Source: an uncultured Chitinophaga sp. (GTDB lineage: Bacteria > Bacteroidota > Bacteroidia > Chitinophagales > Chitinophagaceae). From it: a stretch of DNA of 15,200 nt. Positions 1-6,341 of this stretch are shown piece by piece. The notes beneath the pieces were generated by a model. It was given only the letters and a program-made list of their open reading frames with translations. It had not been told where the DNA came from and searched no databases. The position numbers and the translations under genes are program-made. Position 1 is the stretch's first letter. Each line of letters begins with the position of its first letter. The stretch covers positions 1 to 15,200 of the forward strand of contig NZ_CALNBI010000475.1 of NCBI RefSeq assembly GCF_937874145.1. Reading direction: 5' to 3'.

Positions 1-2
1 GA

Positions 3-437
3 GCTCTTGCCCTCCAGGCGCGCGGCGATGTCGCGTTCGAGTCCCCGGCCGGTCGGCTGGTAGTAGTGCGTGCCGCGCGCCTGGAGAAGATCCGCAACAT
101 CCTCGGGGAGAGCGACCAGGTGTTCGTGAAAGACGGCGACCGCTGCTGGTTCGTGAAATTGCAGGAAATTCGCCTGTTCGAAAGCGTGGGGAACTACGCC
201 CGCGTTTATTTCGAAACCAATAAACCTTTGATCCTCAAATCATTGAACGCTCTCGAAGAGCGCCTCGACGAGCGGGTGTTTTTCCGCGCCAACCGGAAGC
301 ACATCGTTAACCTGCGCATGATCGAGCGGATCGATACCTACTTCAACGGGGGGCTGTTGCTGGAGATGCGCGGTGGGGAGAAGATCGAGGTGAGCCGCAG
401 GCAGGCGGTGAAATTCAAGGAAATGATGAGCCTGTAG
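3..437 (+). CDS. LytTR-family DNA-binding response regulator, C-terminal part (5' truncated)
   Basis: This is the DNA-binding half of a LytTR (AgrA/AlgR/LytR-type) two-component response regulator, which binds promoter DNA through a beta-rich domain. Counting from the in-frame GTG at 66, the LytTR domain runs from about residue 18 (DQVFVKDGD) through CWFVKL (27-32), the FESVGNYARVYF strand region (38-49), SLNALEERL (59-67), FFRANRKHIVNL (72-83) and ends in EVSRRQAVKFKEMMSL, a typical C-terminus for Bacteroidota members. The receiver domain that should precede it is absent. The frame stays open to the window start, but residues encoded upstream of about position 72 do not resemble a receiver C-terminus (no KP loop), and no ribosome binding site precedes the GTG, so 66 is not a trusted start. 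The partner histidine kinase is not in view. The family call is firm; the 5' end is uncertain. Confidence 0.88.
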   Translation, partial: ALALQARGDVAFESPAGRLVVVRAARLEKIRNILGESDQVFVKDGDRCWFVKLQEIRLFESVGNYARVYFETNKPLILKSLNALEERLDERVFFRANRKHIVNLRMIERIDTYFNGGLLLEMRGGEKIEVSRRQAVKFKEMMSL

Positions 438-463
438 GGCTTTGTTGATATTATTATGCCAGG

Positions 464-498
464 GGCGGCAGGGATTGGATTCCCTGCCGCCTTTTTTT
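464..498 (+). terminator. Intrinsic terminator after the LytTR gene
   Basis: An 11-base-pair perfect stem (464-474 with 481-491, GGCGGCAGGGA/TCCCTGCCGCC) with a 6-base loop is followed directly by seven T residues (492-498). It lies 27 bases after the LytTR stop codon. Confidence 0.88.
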
Positions 499-511
499 GC
501 GGAAAGGAAGA

Positions 512-790
512 ATGTACCGGCCGGGTGGTAAAATCATGTCGACTATAAAGGGAAGAAGTCATTTCGATAAGCCCGGAACGGATTTTGCTTATAACGTTTT
601 GGTTGAAAAACTAAGGGCTGCCTTGGAGAAAGCAGCCCGTTATTTAAATTATGCTTATGAAAAAAGGCCTTACGGCCGAAAAAACCATAGTTATGCGAAT
701 GCCCGCGCGAAAGCCAATACCTCGACCGGGACAGATAACGTTACGTTTACTGTAATAAATTCTCTGGATATGCTTGTGAATGTCTTATAG
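512..790 (+). CDS. Doubtful small hypothetical protein (92 aa)
   Basis: I do not recognise this reading frame. The ATG at 512 is preceded by a purine-rich GGAAAGGAAG that could serve as a ribosome binding site, which is why it is preferred over a TTG inside the terminator T-tract. The predicted product has a lysine/arginine/tyrosine-rich N-terminal half with a short helical stretch (VLVEKLRAALEKAARYLNYAY) and a hydrophobic tail ending in INSLDMLVNVL; no signal peptide or known motif is visible. Codon use is AT-richer than in neighbouring genes. Against its being real, two hairpins with minus-strand T-tracts sit inside it (605-638 and 660-677). It could be a chance ORF or the remnant of something acquired. 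Confidence 0.25.
   Translation: MYRPGGKIMSTIKGRSHFDKPGTDFAYNVLVEKLRAALEKAARYLNYAYEKRPYGRKNHSYANARAKANTSTGTDNVTFTVINSLDMLVNVL
605..638 (-). terminator. Candidate minus-strand intrinsic terminator
   Basis: Read on the minus strand, GGGCTGC (638-632) pairs with GCAGCCC (621-615). The stem can extend inward by three more pairs (one of them G-T) to leave a CTCC loop, and TTAGTTTTTC follows. A second, shorter one lies upstream on the same strand: GGCC-GTAA-GGCC (677-666) followed by six T (665-660). The only known minus-strand gene pointing this way is the GGGP synthase that stops at 1029. Confidence 0.42.
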
Positions 791-1028
791 ACAAACAGTT
801 CGGATGAAAAAGCCGCTGGCCAGGCGATTACATAAAATCACTCTCACGTCAACTAGCGTCTCTATTAAGGGCCTTTGAATTACTTATATCTAATGGTCTG
901 GTCGGTTTCGGGGTGCAAGATATTAAACCTCCGCAAGTTTTCATAAGAATCTTGCGGGGATCAATAAAAAATTTGATAGAGGGATAATTTAAGTGGTTGA
1001 AGTGAAGGTGCCTGATAAGCTGAAAGGG
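791..1028. other. Non-coding stretch between the small ORF and the GGGP synthase stop
   Basis: No coding signal was seen here. The only structure is an imperfect hairpin, 929-937 with 951-959 (core CCGCAAG/CTTGCGG, 9 pairs with one G-T). Read on the minus strand it lies about 70 bases after the GGGP synthase stop and is followed by GGTTTAATATC, so it may be a weak terminator for that gene. The remainder shows no repeat, promoter or ORF I would defend. Confidence 0.35.
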
Positions 1029-1790
1029 TTAACGGGCGGCGTTTACAGGGGCGCTGTGCACGGCTTCGGCGATTTCCCGGATCAGGGAAGCATCTTTTTC
1101 GATGGCGTTGCCGACAACGATGATATCGGCGCCTGCTTTGCAGTTCAAATAGGCTTTTTCGGCGGTACGGATACCTCCGCCAACGATCACCGGAACTTCC
1201 ACCTGGCTGGATACGCGCTGGATCATGCTTTCAGTGATGGGTTTGCGGGCGCCGCTGCCGGCGTCCATATAAATCACTTTCATGCCGAGCATATCTCCCG
1301 CCATGGCGGTGCACATGGCGATATCGTCTTTATCCGCGGGGATGGGGGTGGCGTTGCTGATGTACGACACCGTGGTGGGGGCGCCGCCGTCGATCACCAT
1401 ATATCCGGTGGAAATTACTTCCAGCCCGCTCTTCTTTACAGCTGCAGCGGAAACCACATGCTGCCCGATGAGCAGTTCCGGGTTGCGGCCCGAAATCATG
1501 GAGAGGTACAGCAAGGCGTCCGCATAACGCGAAACCTGGGAAGGGCTCCCCGGGAACAAAATCACCGGAATATCACAACTCGCCTTGATCTGCTGCACTA
1601 CATCGTCCAGGTGATCGGTAATAACAAGACTGCCGCCCAGGAAGATATAATCCACCTTCGATTCCGTGCATTTGCCCGCCAGCTCTGCAATCCCGTCAGG
1701 CGTAACCTTGTCCGGATCTATCAGAACTGCGAATGATTTTGTACCCTTTGCCTTTCTCTCGATAAAGGAATTGTATATTTTTCTGTACAT
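1029..1790 (-). CDS. Geranylgeranylglyceryl phosphate synthase family protein (group II GGGPS/PcrB-like)
   Basis: The 253-residue product is a TIM-barrel prenyltransferase that, in its family, joins a polyprenyl diphosphate to sn-glycerol-1-phosphate (Mg-dependent, cytosolic or membrane-associated). Visible motifs: AVLIDPDK (21-28, with the Mg-binding aspartate), FLGGSL (50-55), FPGSPSQ (79-85), STGYMVIDGG (127-136), YMDAGSGA (174-181), VGGGIRT (203-209) and VGNAIEKD (226-233); the glycine-rich C-terminal loops bind the G1P phosphate. The length fits Bacteroidota members. The ATG at 1790 was chosen because homology begins there (MYRKIYNSF); an upstream in-frame ATG at 1865 would add 25 unrelated residues. 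It is transcribed divergently from the ribonucleotide reductase gene. The physiological product in Bacteroidota (an ether-lipid precursor or something else) cannot be read from sequence. Confidence 0.93.
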   Translation of the reverse strand: MYRKIYNSFIERKAKGTKSFAVLIDPDKVTPDGIAELAGKCTESKVDYIFLGGSLVITDHLDDVVQQIKASCDIPVILFPGSPSQVSRYADALLYLSMISGRNPELLIGQHVVSAAAVKKSGLEVISTGYMVIDGGAPTTVSYISNATPIPADKDDIAMCTAMAGDMLGMKVIYMDAGSGARKPITESMIQRVSSQVEVPVIVGGGIRTAEKAYLNCKAGADIIVVGNAIEKDASLIREIAEAVHSAPVNAAR

Positions 1791-1815
1791 TAATAATGCA
1801 TTGTTCCGGTTGTCG

Positions 1816-1823
1816 CAAATGTA
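1816..1823 (-). promoter_or_regulatory. Candidate -7 element for the GGGP synthase gene
   Basis: On the minus strand this reads TACATTTG, an exact match to the Bacteroidota -7 consensus TAnnTTTG, 25 bases before the chosen ATG. No TTTG lies at the usual -33 spacing; the nearest is 27 bases upstream, so the call rests on the -7 element alone. Confidence 0.35.
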
Positions 1824-1974
1824 TACAATTTTTCGTAATAAGGACAGCGGCAAATAAATATGCATGGTATTGATTTTGCAATTGATTCACGCCCAAACCA
1901 TGCCTAATACCAACACCTGTACGGCCGTTTTTGTTAATGGCGGCTTTTCCACAAGCTGTGCAAAACAAAACTCG

Positions 1975-2002
1975 TTTGTGTACCCATTGTAAGGTAACTT
2001 AG
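1975..2002 (+). promoter_or_regulatory. Candidate promoter of the class II ribonucleotide reductase gene
   Basis: TTTG (1975-1978), a 16-base gap and TAACTTAG (1995-2002, one mismatch to TAnnTTTG) approximate a Bacteroidota promoter. They would give a leader of about 55 bases before the ATG at 2064. Between 1791 and 2063 I saw no B12-box (GCCACTG-like) sequence and no room for a large cobalamin riboswitch. TTTTCCACA at 1945-1953 resembles a DnaA box (TTWTNCACA) just upstream of the promoter. Confidence 0.32.
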
Positions 2003-2063
2003 TTATCCCACACACAGAGTCGAAAAACCAGATTTGTTTAATCCTGTTAAAATTTTCTAGGGC

Positions 2064-5000
2064 ATGAAAAATCAAGTAAAGAAGACCGGCGGTCTGACGT
2101 TCCCGCGGCATTTCACCCGGGAAGGCGTGAGTCCTTTCGATCAGTTCGAGTATGACCTTCGTTCGTCCGTTATCCGCAACCCTGGCGGAGACGTAGTTTT
2201 TGAAATGAATAATGTGGAAGTGCCGAAGGGCTGGTCGCAGATCGCCACCGATATTCTGGCCCAGAAATACTTCCGGAAAGCCGGTGTTCCCCAGCCCGAC
2301 GGCTCCCTGGGAAGGGAAACGTCCGTCCGCGAGGTGGTCCACCGCATGGCCAACTGCTGGCGCGCATGGGGAGAACGCTACGACTACTTCGCCTCCGCCG
2401 CAGATGCCCAGGTATTTTACGAAGAACTGGCTTATTGCATGCTCAACCAGGCCTGTGTTCCCAACTCCCCGCAGTGGTTCAATACCGGCCTCTACGAAAG
2501 CTATGGCATCAAAGGGAAGCCCCAGGGCCACTATTATGTGGACCCCAAAACCGAGAAACTGCAGAAATCCACCTCCGCATACGAACGCCCGCAACCCCAC
2601 GCCTGCTTCATCCTGAGCGTGGACGACGACCTGGTGAACGACGGCGGCATCATGGACCTCTGGGTCCGCGAAGCCCGGATCTTCAAATACGGCTCCGGCG
2701 TGGGCACCAACTTCTCCCGCATCCGCGGCGAAAATGAGAAACTCGGCGGCGGCGGGTCCTCCTCCGGCCTCATGAGCTTCCTCAAGATCGGCGACCGCGC
2801 CGCCGGCGCCATCAAATCCGGCGGCACCACCCGCCGGGCGGCTAAAATGGTCTGCCTCGACCTCGACCACCCCGAAATCCTCCAGTTCATCAACTGGAAA
2901 GTAGAGGAGGAAAAGAAAGTAGGCGCCCTTATCAACGCCGGCTACGCCTCCGATTACGAAGGTGAAGCCTACCGCACCGTGTCGGGCCAGAACTCCAACA
3001 ACTCCGTCCGCATCCCCAATACCTTCTTCCATGCCCTGGAAGCGGATGGCGAATGGAACCTGACCGCACGTACCACTGGTAAGGTGATGAAATCGGTGAA
3101 AGCCAGCGACTTGTGGAACCAGATCGCCTATGCGGCCTGGCGTTGCGCCGACCCCGGCACCCAATACGACACCACCATCAACGAATGGCATACCTGCCCG
3201 CAAGGCGGCCGCATCAACGCCTCCAACCCCTGTTCCGAATACATGTTCCTCGATAACACGGCTTGCAACCTGGCTTCCGTGAACCTCCGCCGCTTCTTCG
3301 ACGAAGGCACCAGCCGGTTCGACGTGGAAGGTTTCGAATATACCGTGCGCTTGTGGACCGTGGTGCTGGAAGTTTCCGTGCTCATGGCGCAGTTCCCCTC
3401 CCGCGAGGTGGCGGAGCTGAGCTACCAGTACCGCACCCTGGGACTGGGATACGCCAACCTGGGCAGCATGCTCATGGTGAGCGGCATCGCCTACGACAGC
3501 GAAGAGGCCCGCGGGATCGCGGGGGCGATAACGGCGATCATGACGGGCGTTTCCTATAAAACGTCCGCCGAAATGGCCGGGCACCTCGGCGCTTTCCCGA
3601 AATATGCGGAAAACAAACAGGATATGCTCCGCGTGATGCGCAACCACCGCGCGGCGGCGTACGACGCCATCGAGGCGTACGAAGGGCTGGAGATCCGTCC
3701 GCAGGGCATTAACGCCCGCTATTGCCCGGATTACCTCCTGACAGCGGCTACCAAGGCCTGGGACGATGCGGTGAAGCTGGGTGAGCAGTATGGTTACCGG
3801 AATGCGCAGGCAACGGTGATCGCGCCTACCGGCACCATCGGGTTGGTGATGGATTGCGATACCACGGGCGTGGAACCCGATTTTGCGCTGGTGAAGTTCA
3901 AGAAACTATCCGGTGGCGGGTATTTCAAGATCATCAACCAGTCTATTCCCTCTGCGCTGCAACACCTTGGGTATAAAGACAATGAGATCAAGGCTATTGT
4001 AGACTATGCGAAAGGGACGGGCAGCTTCGGCGGGGCGCCTTACATCAACCCGCAGACGCTCAGCGAGAAAGGGTTCATCGGCGATGAGCTGAAGAAGCTC
4101 GACACGGCCGTGGCCTCATCTTTCGACATCGCGTTCGTTTTCAATGTGTATACGTTAGGGGAGGAATGCCTGCAACGGCTGGGCTTCAAGCCGGAGCAAT
4201 ATTTCAACATGGAATTCAGCCTGCTGCACGAACTGGGCTTTACCGACGAGCAGATCGAAGCGGCGAACGATTACGTGTGCGGTACGATGACCGTGGAAGG
4301 CGCGCCTTATCTGAAGGATGCACATCTGCCCGTGTTCGACTGCGCCAATAAATGCGGCAAGAAAGGCGAGCGTTATATCCATCCCCACGGGCATATCCGG
4401 ATGATGGCAGCGGCACAGCCTTTTATTTCGGGCGCTATTTCCAAGACCATCAACCTGCCGAACGAGGCGGTGGTGGAGGAGATCGCGGATTCCTACAAAC
4501 TGAGCTGGGAATTGGGGTTGAAAGCCTGCGCGCTCTACCGCGATGGTTCCAAACTGAGCCAGCCGCTCAGCAACAAGAGCGATAAAAGGAAGAAAACCAC
4601 CGAAGCGGAAGCACCTGCTGCGGAAGCTGCGCAGATCATCGATATGAACCAGCTCACGATCGACGAGCTGCTGGAAGAGCTGAACAAGCGCATGACCGCC
4701 AGCACCGACACGTCGCTGAAACGGGCACTGTCGCGGATCGTGGAGCGCAAGACGCTGCCGGCCAAACGGCGCGGGTTTACGCAGAAAGCGAAAGTGGGCG
4801 GCCAGCCGATCTTCGTGCGCACGGGCGAGTATAATGACGGAACGCTCGGGGAGATTTTCATTGACCTGGCGAAGGAGGGTTCCACGCTGCGGAGCCTTAT
4901 GAACTGTTTCGCGATCGCTGTGAGCGTGGGGCTGCAGTACGGCGTGCCGCTGGAGGAATTCGTTGACAAATTCGTGTTTACGCGCTTCGAGCCCGCCGGT

Positions 5001-5396
5001 ATGGTGGACCATCCGAATATCCGTTCGGCCACTTCGCTGATCGATTATATTTTCCGTGTGCTGGGTTATGAATACCTGGGCCGTACGGATCTCGTGCATA
5101 TCCTGGAAGCGCCGGGGAATACAGGGGAGGACGAGTGGGACGAAGAGCCTGCCGCTCCCGCTGCAAAGCCGGCGCTGTCGAACGTACGGATCGTAGGCAA
5201 TAAATCGGAAGCGCCGGGCCCGAAAGCCGCCAAAGCCCAGCCTGTAGGGGCTGCGGGCAGCGAAGGCGGAACGCAGGAATACATGCGCAGCATGCAAAGC
5301 GACGCGCCGGCATGTAACACCTGCGGGCACATAACGGTTCGTTCCGGCACCTGCTACAAATGCCTGAATTGCGGGAATAGCATGGGTTGTAGCTGA
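2064..5396 (+). CDS. nrdJ: Vitamin B12-dependent (class II) ribonucleotide reductase
   Basis: The 1110-residue enzyme reduces ribonucleotides to deoxyribonucleotides with an adenosylcobalamin-generated thiyl radical, so it works with or without oxygen. Catalytic landmarks: PNSPQWFNTG near 133, HACFI with C181 (first redox cysteine), GSGVGTNFSRIRG, NPCSE with radical cysteine C390 flanked by N388 and E392, ACNL with C401 (second redox cysteine, 11 residues later as in other class II enzymes), and PTGTIG at 588-593. A charged linker near 830-890 leads into a TSCPD domain (about 905-1010), an Ala/Pro-rich linker, and a C-terminal tail CNTCG..GTCYKCLNCGNSMGCS that forms a zinc-ribbon-like, redox-relay cysteine cluster. 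No N-terminal ATP-cone is seen, so activity regulation by ATP/dATP through that domain is not expected. The start at 2064 follows a weak TAGGGC. The protein appears intact, and no NrdR gene is nearby. Confidence 0.96.
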   Translation: MKNQVKKTGGLTFPRHFTREGVSPFDQFEYDLRSSVIRNPGGDVVFEMNNVEVPKGWSQIATDILAQKYFRKAGVPQPDGSLGRETSVREVVHRMANCWRAWGERYDYFASAADAQVFYEELAYCMLNQACVPNSPQWFNTGLYESYGIKGKPQGHYYVDPKTEKLQKSTSAYERPQPHACFILSVDDDLVNDGGIMDLWVREARIFKYGSGVGTNFSRIRGENEKLGGGGSSSGLMSFLKIGDRAAGAIKSGGTTRRAAKMVCLDLDHPEILQFINWKVEEEKKVGALINAGYASDYEGEAYRTVSGQNSNNSVRIPNTFFHALEADGEWNLTARTTGKVMKSVKASDLWNQIAYAAWRCADPGTQYDTTINEWHTCPQGGRINASNPCSEYMFLDNTACNLASVNLRRFFDEGTSRFDVEGFEYTVRLWTVVLEVSVLMAQFPSREVAELSYQYRTLGLGYANLGSMLMVSGIAYDSEEARGIAGAITAIMTGVSYKTSAEMAGHLGAFPKYAENKQDMLRVMRNHRAAAYDAIEAYEGLEIRPQGINARYCPDYLLTAATKAWDDAVKLGEQYGYRNAQATVIAPTGTIGLVMDCDTTGVEPDFALVKFKKLSGGGYFKIINQSIPSALQHLGYKDNEIKAIVDYAKGTGSFGGAPYINPQTLSEKGFIGDELKKLDTAVASSFDIAFVFNVYTLGEECLQRLGFKPEQYFNMEFSLLHELGFTDEQIEAANDYVCGTMTVEGAPYLKDAHLPVFDCANKCGKKGERYIHPHGHIRMMAAAQPFISGAISKTINLPNEAVVEEIADSYKLSWELGLKACALYRDGSKLSQPLSNKSDKRKKTTEAEAPAAEAAQIIDMNQLTIDELLEELNKRMTASTDTSLKRALSRIVERKTLPAKRRGFTQKAKVGGQPIFVRTGEYNDGTLGEIFIDLAKEGSTLRSLMNCFAIAVSVGLQYGVPLEEFVDKFVFTRFEPAGMVDHPNIRSATSLIDYIFRVLGYEYLGRTDLVHILEAPGNTGEDEWDEEPAAPAAKPALSNVRIVGNKSEAPGPKAAKAQPVGAAGSEGGTQEYMRSMQSDAPACNTCGHITVRSGTCYKCLNCGNSMGCS

Positions 5397-5532
5397 TCTG
5401 TTCAGGACTTTTTAACAAGTAACCGCCCTCCGCTGCAATTTAGCCGCATCGTGAAAGCAGCCATGGTAGCGGGTTTGATAGAGATAAATAATCTTGTTAC
5501 TTTGTTAATTATTTGTTATTCACCTTCGAAAA

Positions 5533-5564
5533 TTTCAAATAAAGTTAACATCGATATACCTTTG
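5533..5564 (+). promoter_or_regulatory. Candidate Bacteroidota promoter for short RNA A
   Basis: TTTC (5533-5536), a 20-base gap and TACCTTTG (5557-5564, exact match to TAnnTTTG). Transcription would begin near 5570, immediately before the repeat and the terminator, with no ORF between. Confidence 0.42.
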
Positions 5565-5569
5565 TATAC

Positions 5570-5630
5570 AAATAGGGTTTTCATAGGATAGTAACAAATT
5601 GAGGGCGCTTTTCTAAGTGCCCTTTTTCTT
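5570..5630 (+). ncRNA. Candidate small RNA A (about 60 nt)
   Basis: A promoter-like element (5533-5564) is followed within about 60 bases by an intrinsic terminator (5602-5630), with no start codon and reading frame of useful length between them. The body consists almost wholly of the 22-base motif at 5575-5596, which is the reverse complement, with three differences, of 6216-6237 inside candidate RNA B. An attenuated leader is unlikely because no gene follows on the plus strand before 7177. It could instead be an end of a decayed mobile element. No family was recognised, and expression is a prediction. Confidence 0.35.
5602..5630 (+). terminator. Intrinsic terminator of candidate RNA A
   Basis: A 9-pair stem (5602-5610 with 5615-5623, AGGGCGCTT/AAGTGCCCT, one G-T pair) has a TTCT loop and is followed by a T-rich tract (TTTTCTTTT). 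It lies 206 bases beyond the ribonucleotide reductase stop, so it may also end read-through transcripts of that gene. Confidence 0.68.
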
Positions 5631-6163
5631 TTCAAACCCTTGAAGGCTGCGGTTTTCACGCATGCGGCATTTCCCAACTCCTTTCACATTTTTTTAAGAA
5701 TTCCTGTACCGGAAAATGCATTTTCCGCGTTGCGGAATTTCGTTCCGTTTAATTTTTTCCGGAGATCAAATTTTTTTGTGCGGTATTTGCTTTCAGATGA
5801 TTTTTCACTGCGCCGCTGCGGCAGTCAAATGAAACATCTTGCAATAAATACCGGTTAAGTCAAGAGTATTTTCAGTCCTTACCTGGGAATGAACACCTTG
5901 CACTTGATAATTTTGAACCTGGAATCATCAAATCTTCCATCCAAACGCGACCATTACATATGTGAGAATTTCCCGGACGCATTGAATCTGGGGATTTTAG
6001 GAGAAGAGGGAACTTTCATTAACAATTAACGGAGGGGATGCAAAACCGTTTTTGTCCAGCGGTTGCTTTTTTGTTGAATTTCCTTCAAAAAATAGTCCTT
6101 CAATTTCAAAATATTCATTTTTAACGCTGATTTTTGAGGAATTTGAATATTAAAAGTAAATCG
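5631..6163. other. AT-rich non-coding stretch
   Basis: No convincing gene was found. A 72-codon frame (5640-5858) uses a TTG start and is a phenylalanine-rich product of AT-rich DNA. Visible structures: an 18-base perfect palindrome (5710-5727); a short hairpin CGGAA/TTCCG (5733-5737, 5743-5747) followed by a T-rich run; a hairpin AACCG/CGGTT (6044-6048, 6060-6064) followed by six T; and AATATTCA/TGAATATT (6111-6118, 6143-6150). The two hairpins with T-runs are weak plus-strand terminator candidates. Confidence 0.45.
5710..5727. repeat. 18-base perfect palindrome
   Basis: CGGAAAATGCATTTTCCG is its own reverse complement. It sits in non-coding DNA with no adjacent start codon. It could be a dimeric protein binding site or a cruciform/hairpin element; with no loop it is a poor RNA hairpin. 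Confidence 0.6.
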
Positions 6164-6193
6164 TTTGTAGTTATTGTATTTATTTTATATTTG
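6164..6193 (+). promoter_or_regulatory. Bacteroidota-type promoter for candidate RNA B
   Basis: TTTG (6164-6167), an 18-base gap and TATATTTG (6186-6193) match both the -33 and -7 consensus boxes exactly, with nearly ideal spacing. This is the best promoter in the window, yet no plus-strand protein gene follows it before the terminator at 6286-6320. Confidence 0.58.
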
Positions 6194-6199
6194 TTAAAG

Positions 6200-6318
6200 T
6201 ATTAATTTTTTATATGGTTACTGTCCTATGAAAAACCAAAAATTCCTACACCGCGAGAATCTTCTTGCAAAGTAAATGACTCTCGAAAGCAATGGATTAT
6301 TCCATTGCTTTTGTTTTT
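6200..6318 (+). ncRNA. Candidate small RNA B (about 115-120 nt)
   Basis: A consensus promoter (6164-6193) and a strong terminator (6286-6320) bracket about 120 bases with no credible ORF. Predicted elements in order: an AU-rich 5' end; a GGTT...AACC mini-hairpin (6216-6219, 6234-6237) exposing ACTGTCCTATGAAA in its loop; a hairpin CGAGA/TCTCG (6254-6258, 6281-6285); and the terminator stem. The first element is complementary to candidate RNA A over 18 contiguous positions with one G-U pair, suggesting the two RNAs could pair. The gene to its right is on the opposite strand, so RNA B would also converge on the 3' end of the Dph6-like mRNA. No Rfam family was recognised. Confidence 0.42.
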
Positions 6319-6320
6319 TC
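6286..6320 (+). terminator. Intrinsic terminator of candidate RNA B
   Basis: An 11-pair perfect stem (6286-6296 with 6301-6311, AAAGCAATGGA/TCCATTGCTTT) with a TTAT loop is followed by TGTTTTTT. On the minus strand only three T follow, so it is chiefly a plus-strand terminator, though it may also help end the gene that stops at 6342. Confidence 0.75.
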
Positions 6321-6341
6321 AGCCGGTGCGGGAATTAAAAA

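Larger units (their letters stand above)
5575..6237. repeat. Pair of imperfect inverted repeats, 5575-5596 and 6216-6237
   Basis: The reverse complement of 5575-5596 matches 6216-6237 at 19 of 22 positions; the core is GTTACTRTCCTATGAAAA (one purine difference in 18). The arms are about 620 bases apart and the DNA between them is AT-rich and non-coding. One inner difference is A versus G, which in RNA-RNA pairing becomes a permitted G-U pair. No clear target-site duplication flanks the arms, and no transposase remnant was recognised between them. Confidence 0.7.

Noticed and set aside
993..1736. 247-codon plus-strand frame opposite the GGGP synthase
   Set aside because: The composition (Gly/His/Ala-rich) is a mirror of the real minus-strand gene, whose motifs are unmistakable.
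1791..2063. Possible cobalamin riboswitch before nrdJ
   Set aside because: No B12-box sequence or four-way-junction-like set of helices was seen.
1887..3647. Long (586-codon) open frame antisense to nrdJ
   Set aside because: It lies opposite a firmly identified gene in GC-rich DNA, is rich in His/Gly/Ala/Val typical of shadow frames, and shows no domain.
4155..5330. 391-codon open frame antisense to the 3' half of nrdJ
   Set aside because: Arg/His-rich shadow of a real gene with no start signal or motif.
5640..5858. 72-codon phenylalanine-rich frame
   Set aside because: TTG start directly after a terminator, no ribosome binding site, contains the 18-base palindrome; the Phe content follows from T-rich DNA.
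6039..6125. 28-codon frame preceded by GGAGGGG
   Set aside because: The purine run touches the ATG with no spacing, the frame contains a terminator-like hairpin, and the peptide has no recognisable feature.
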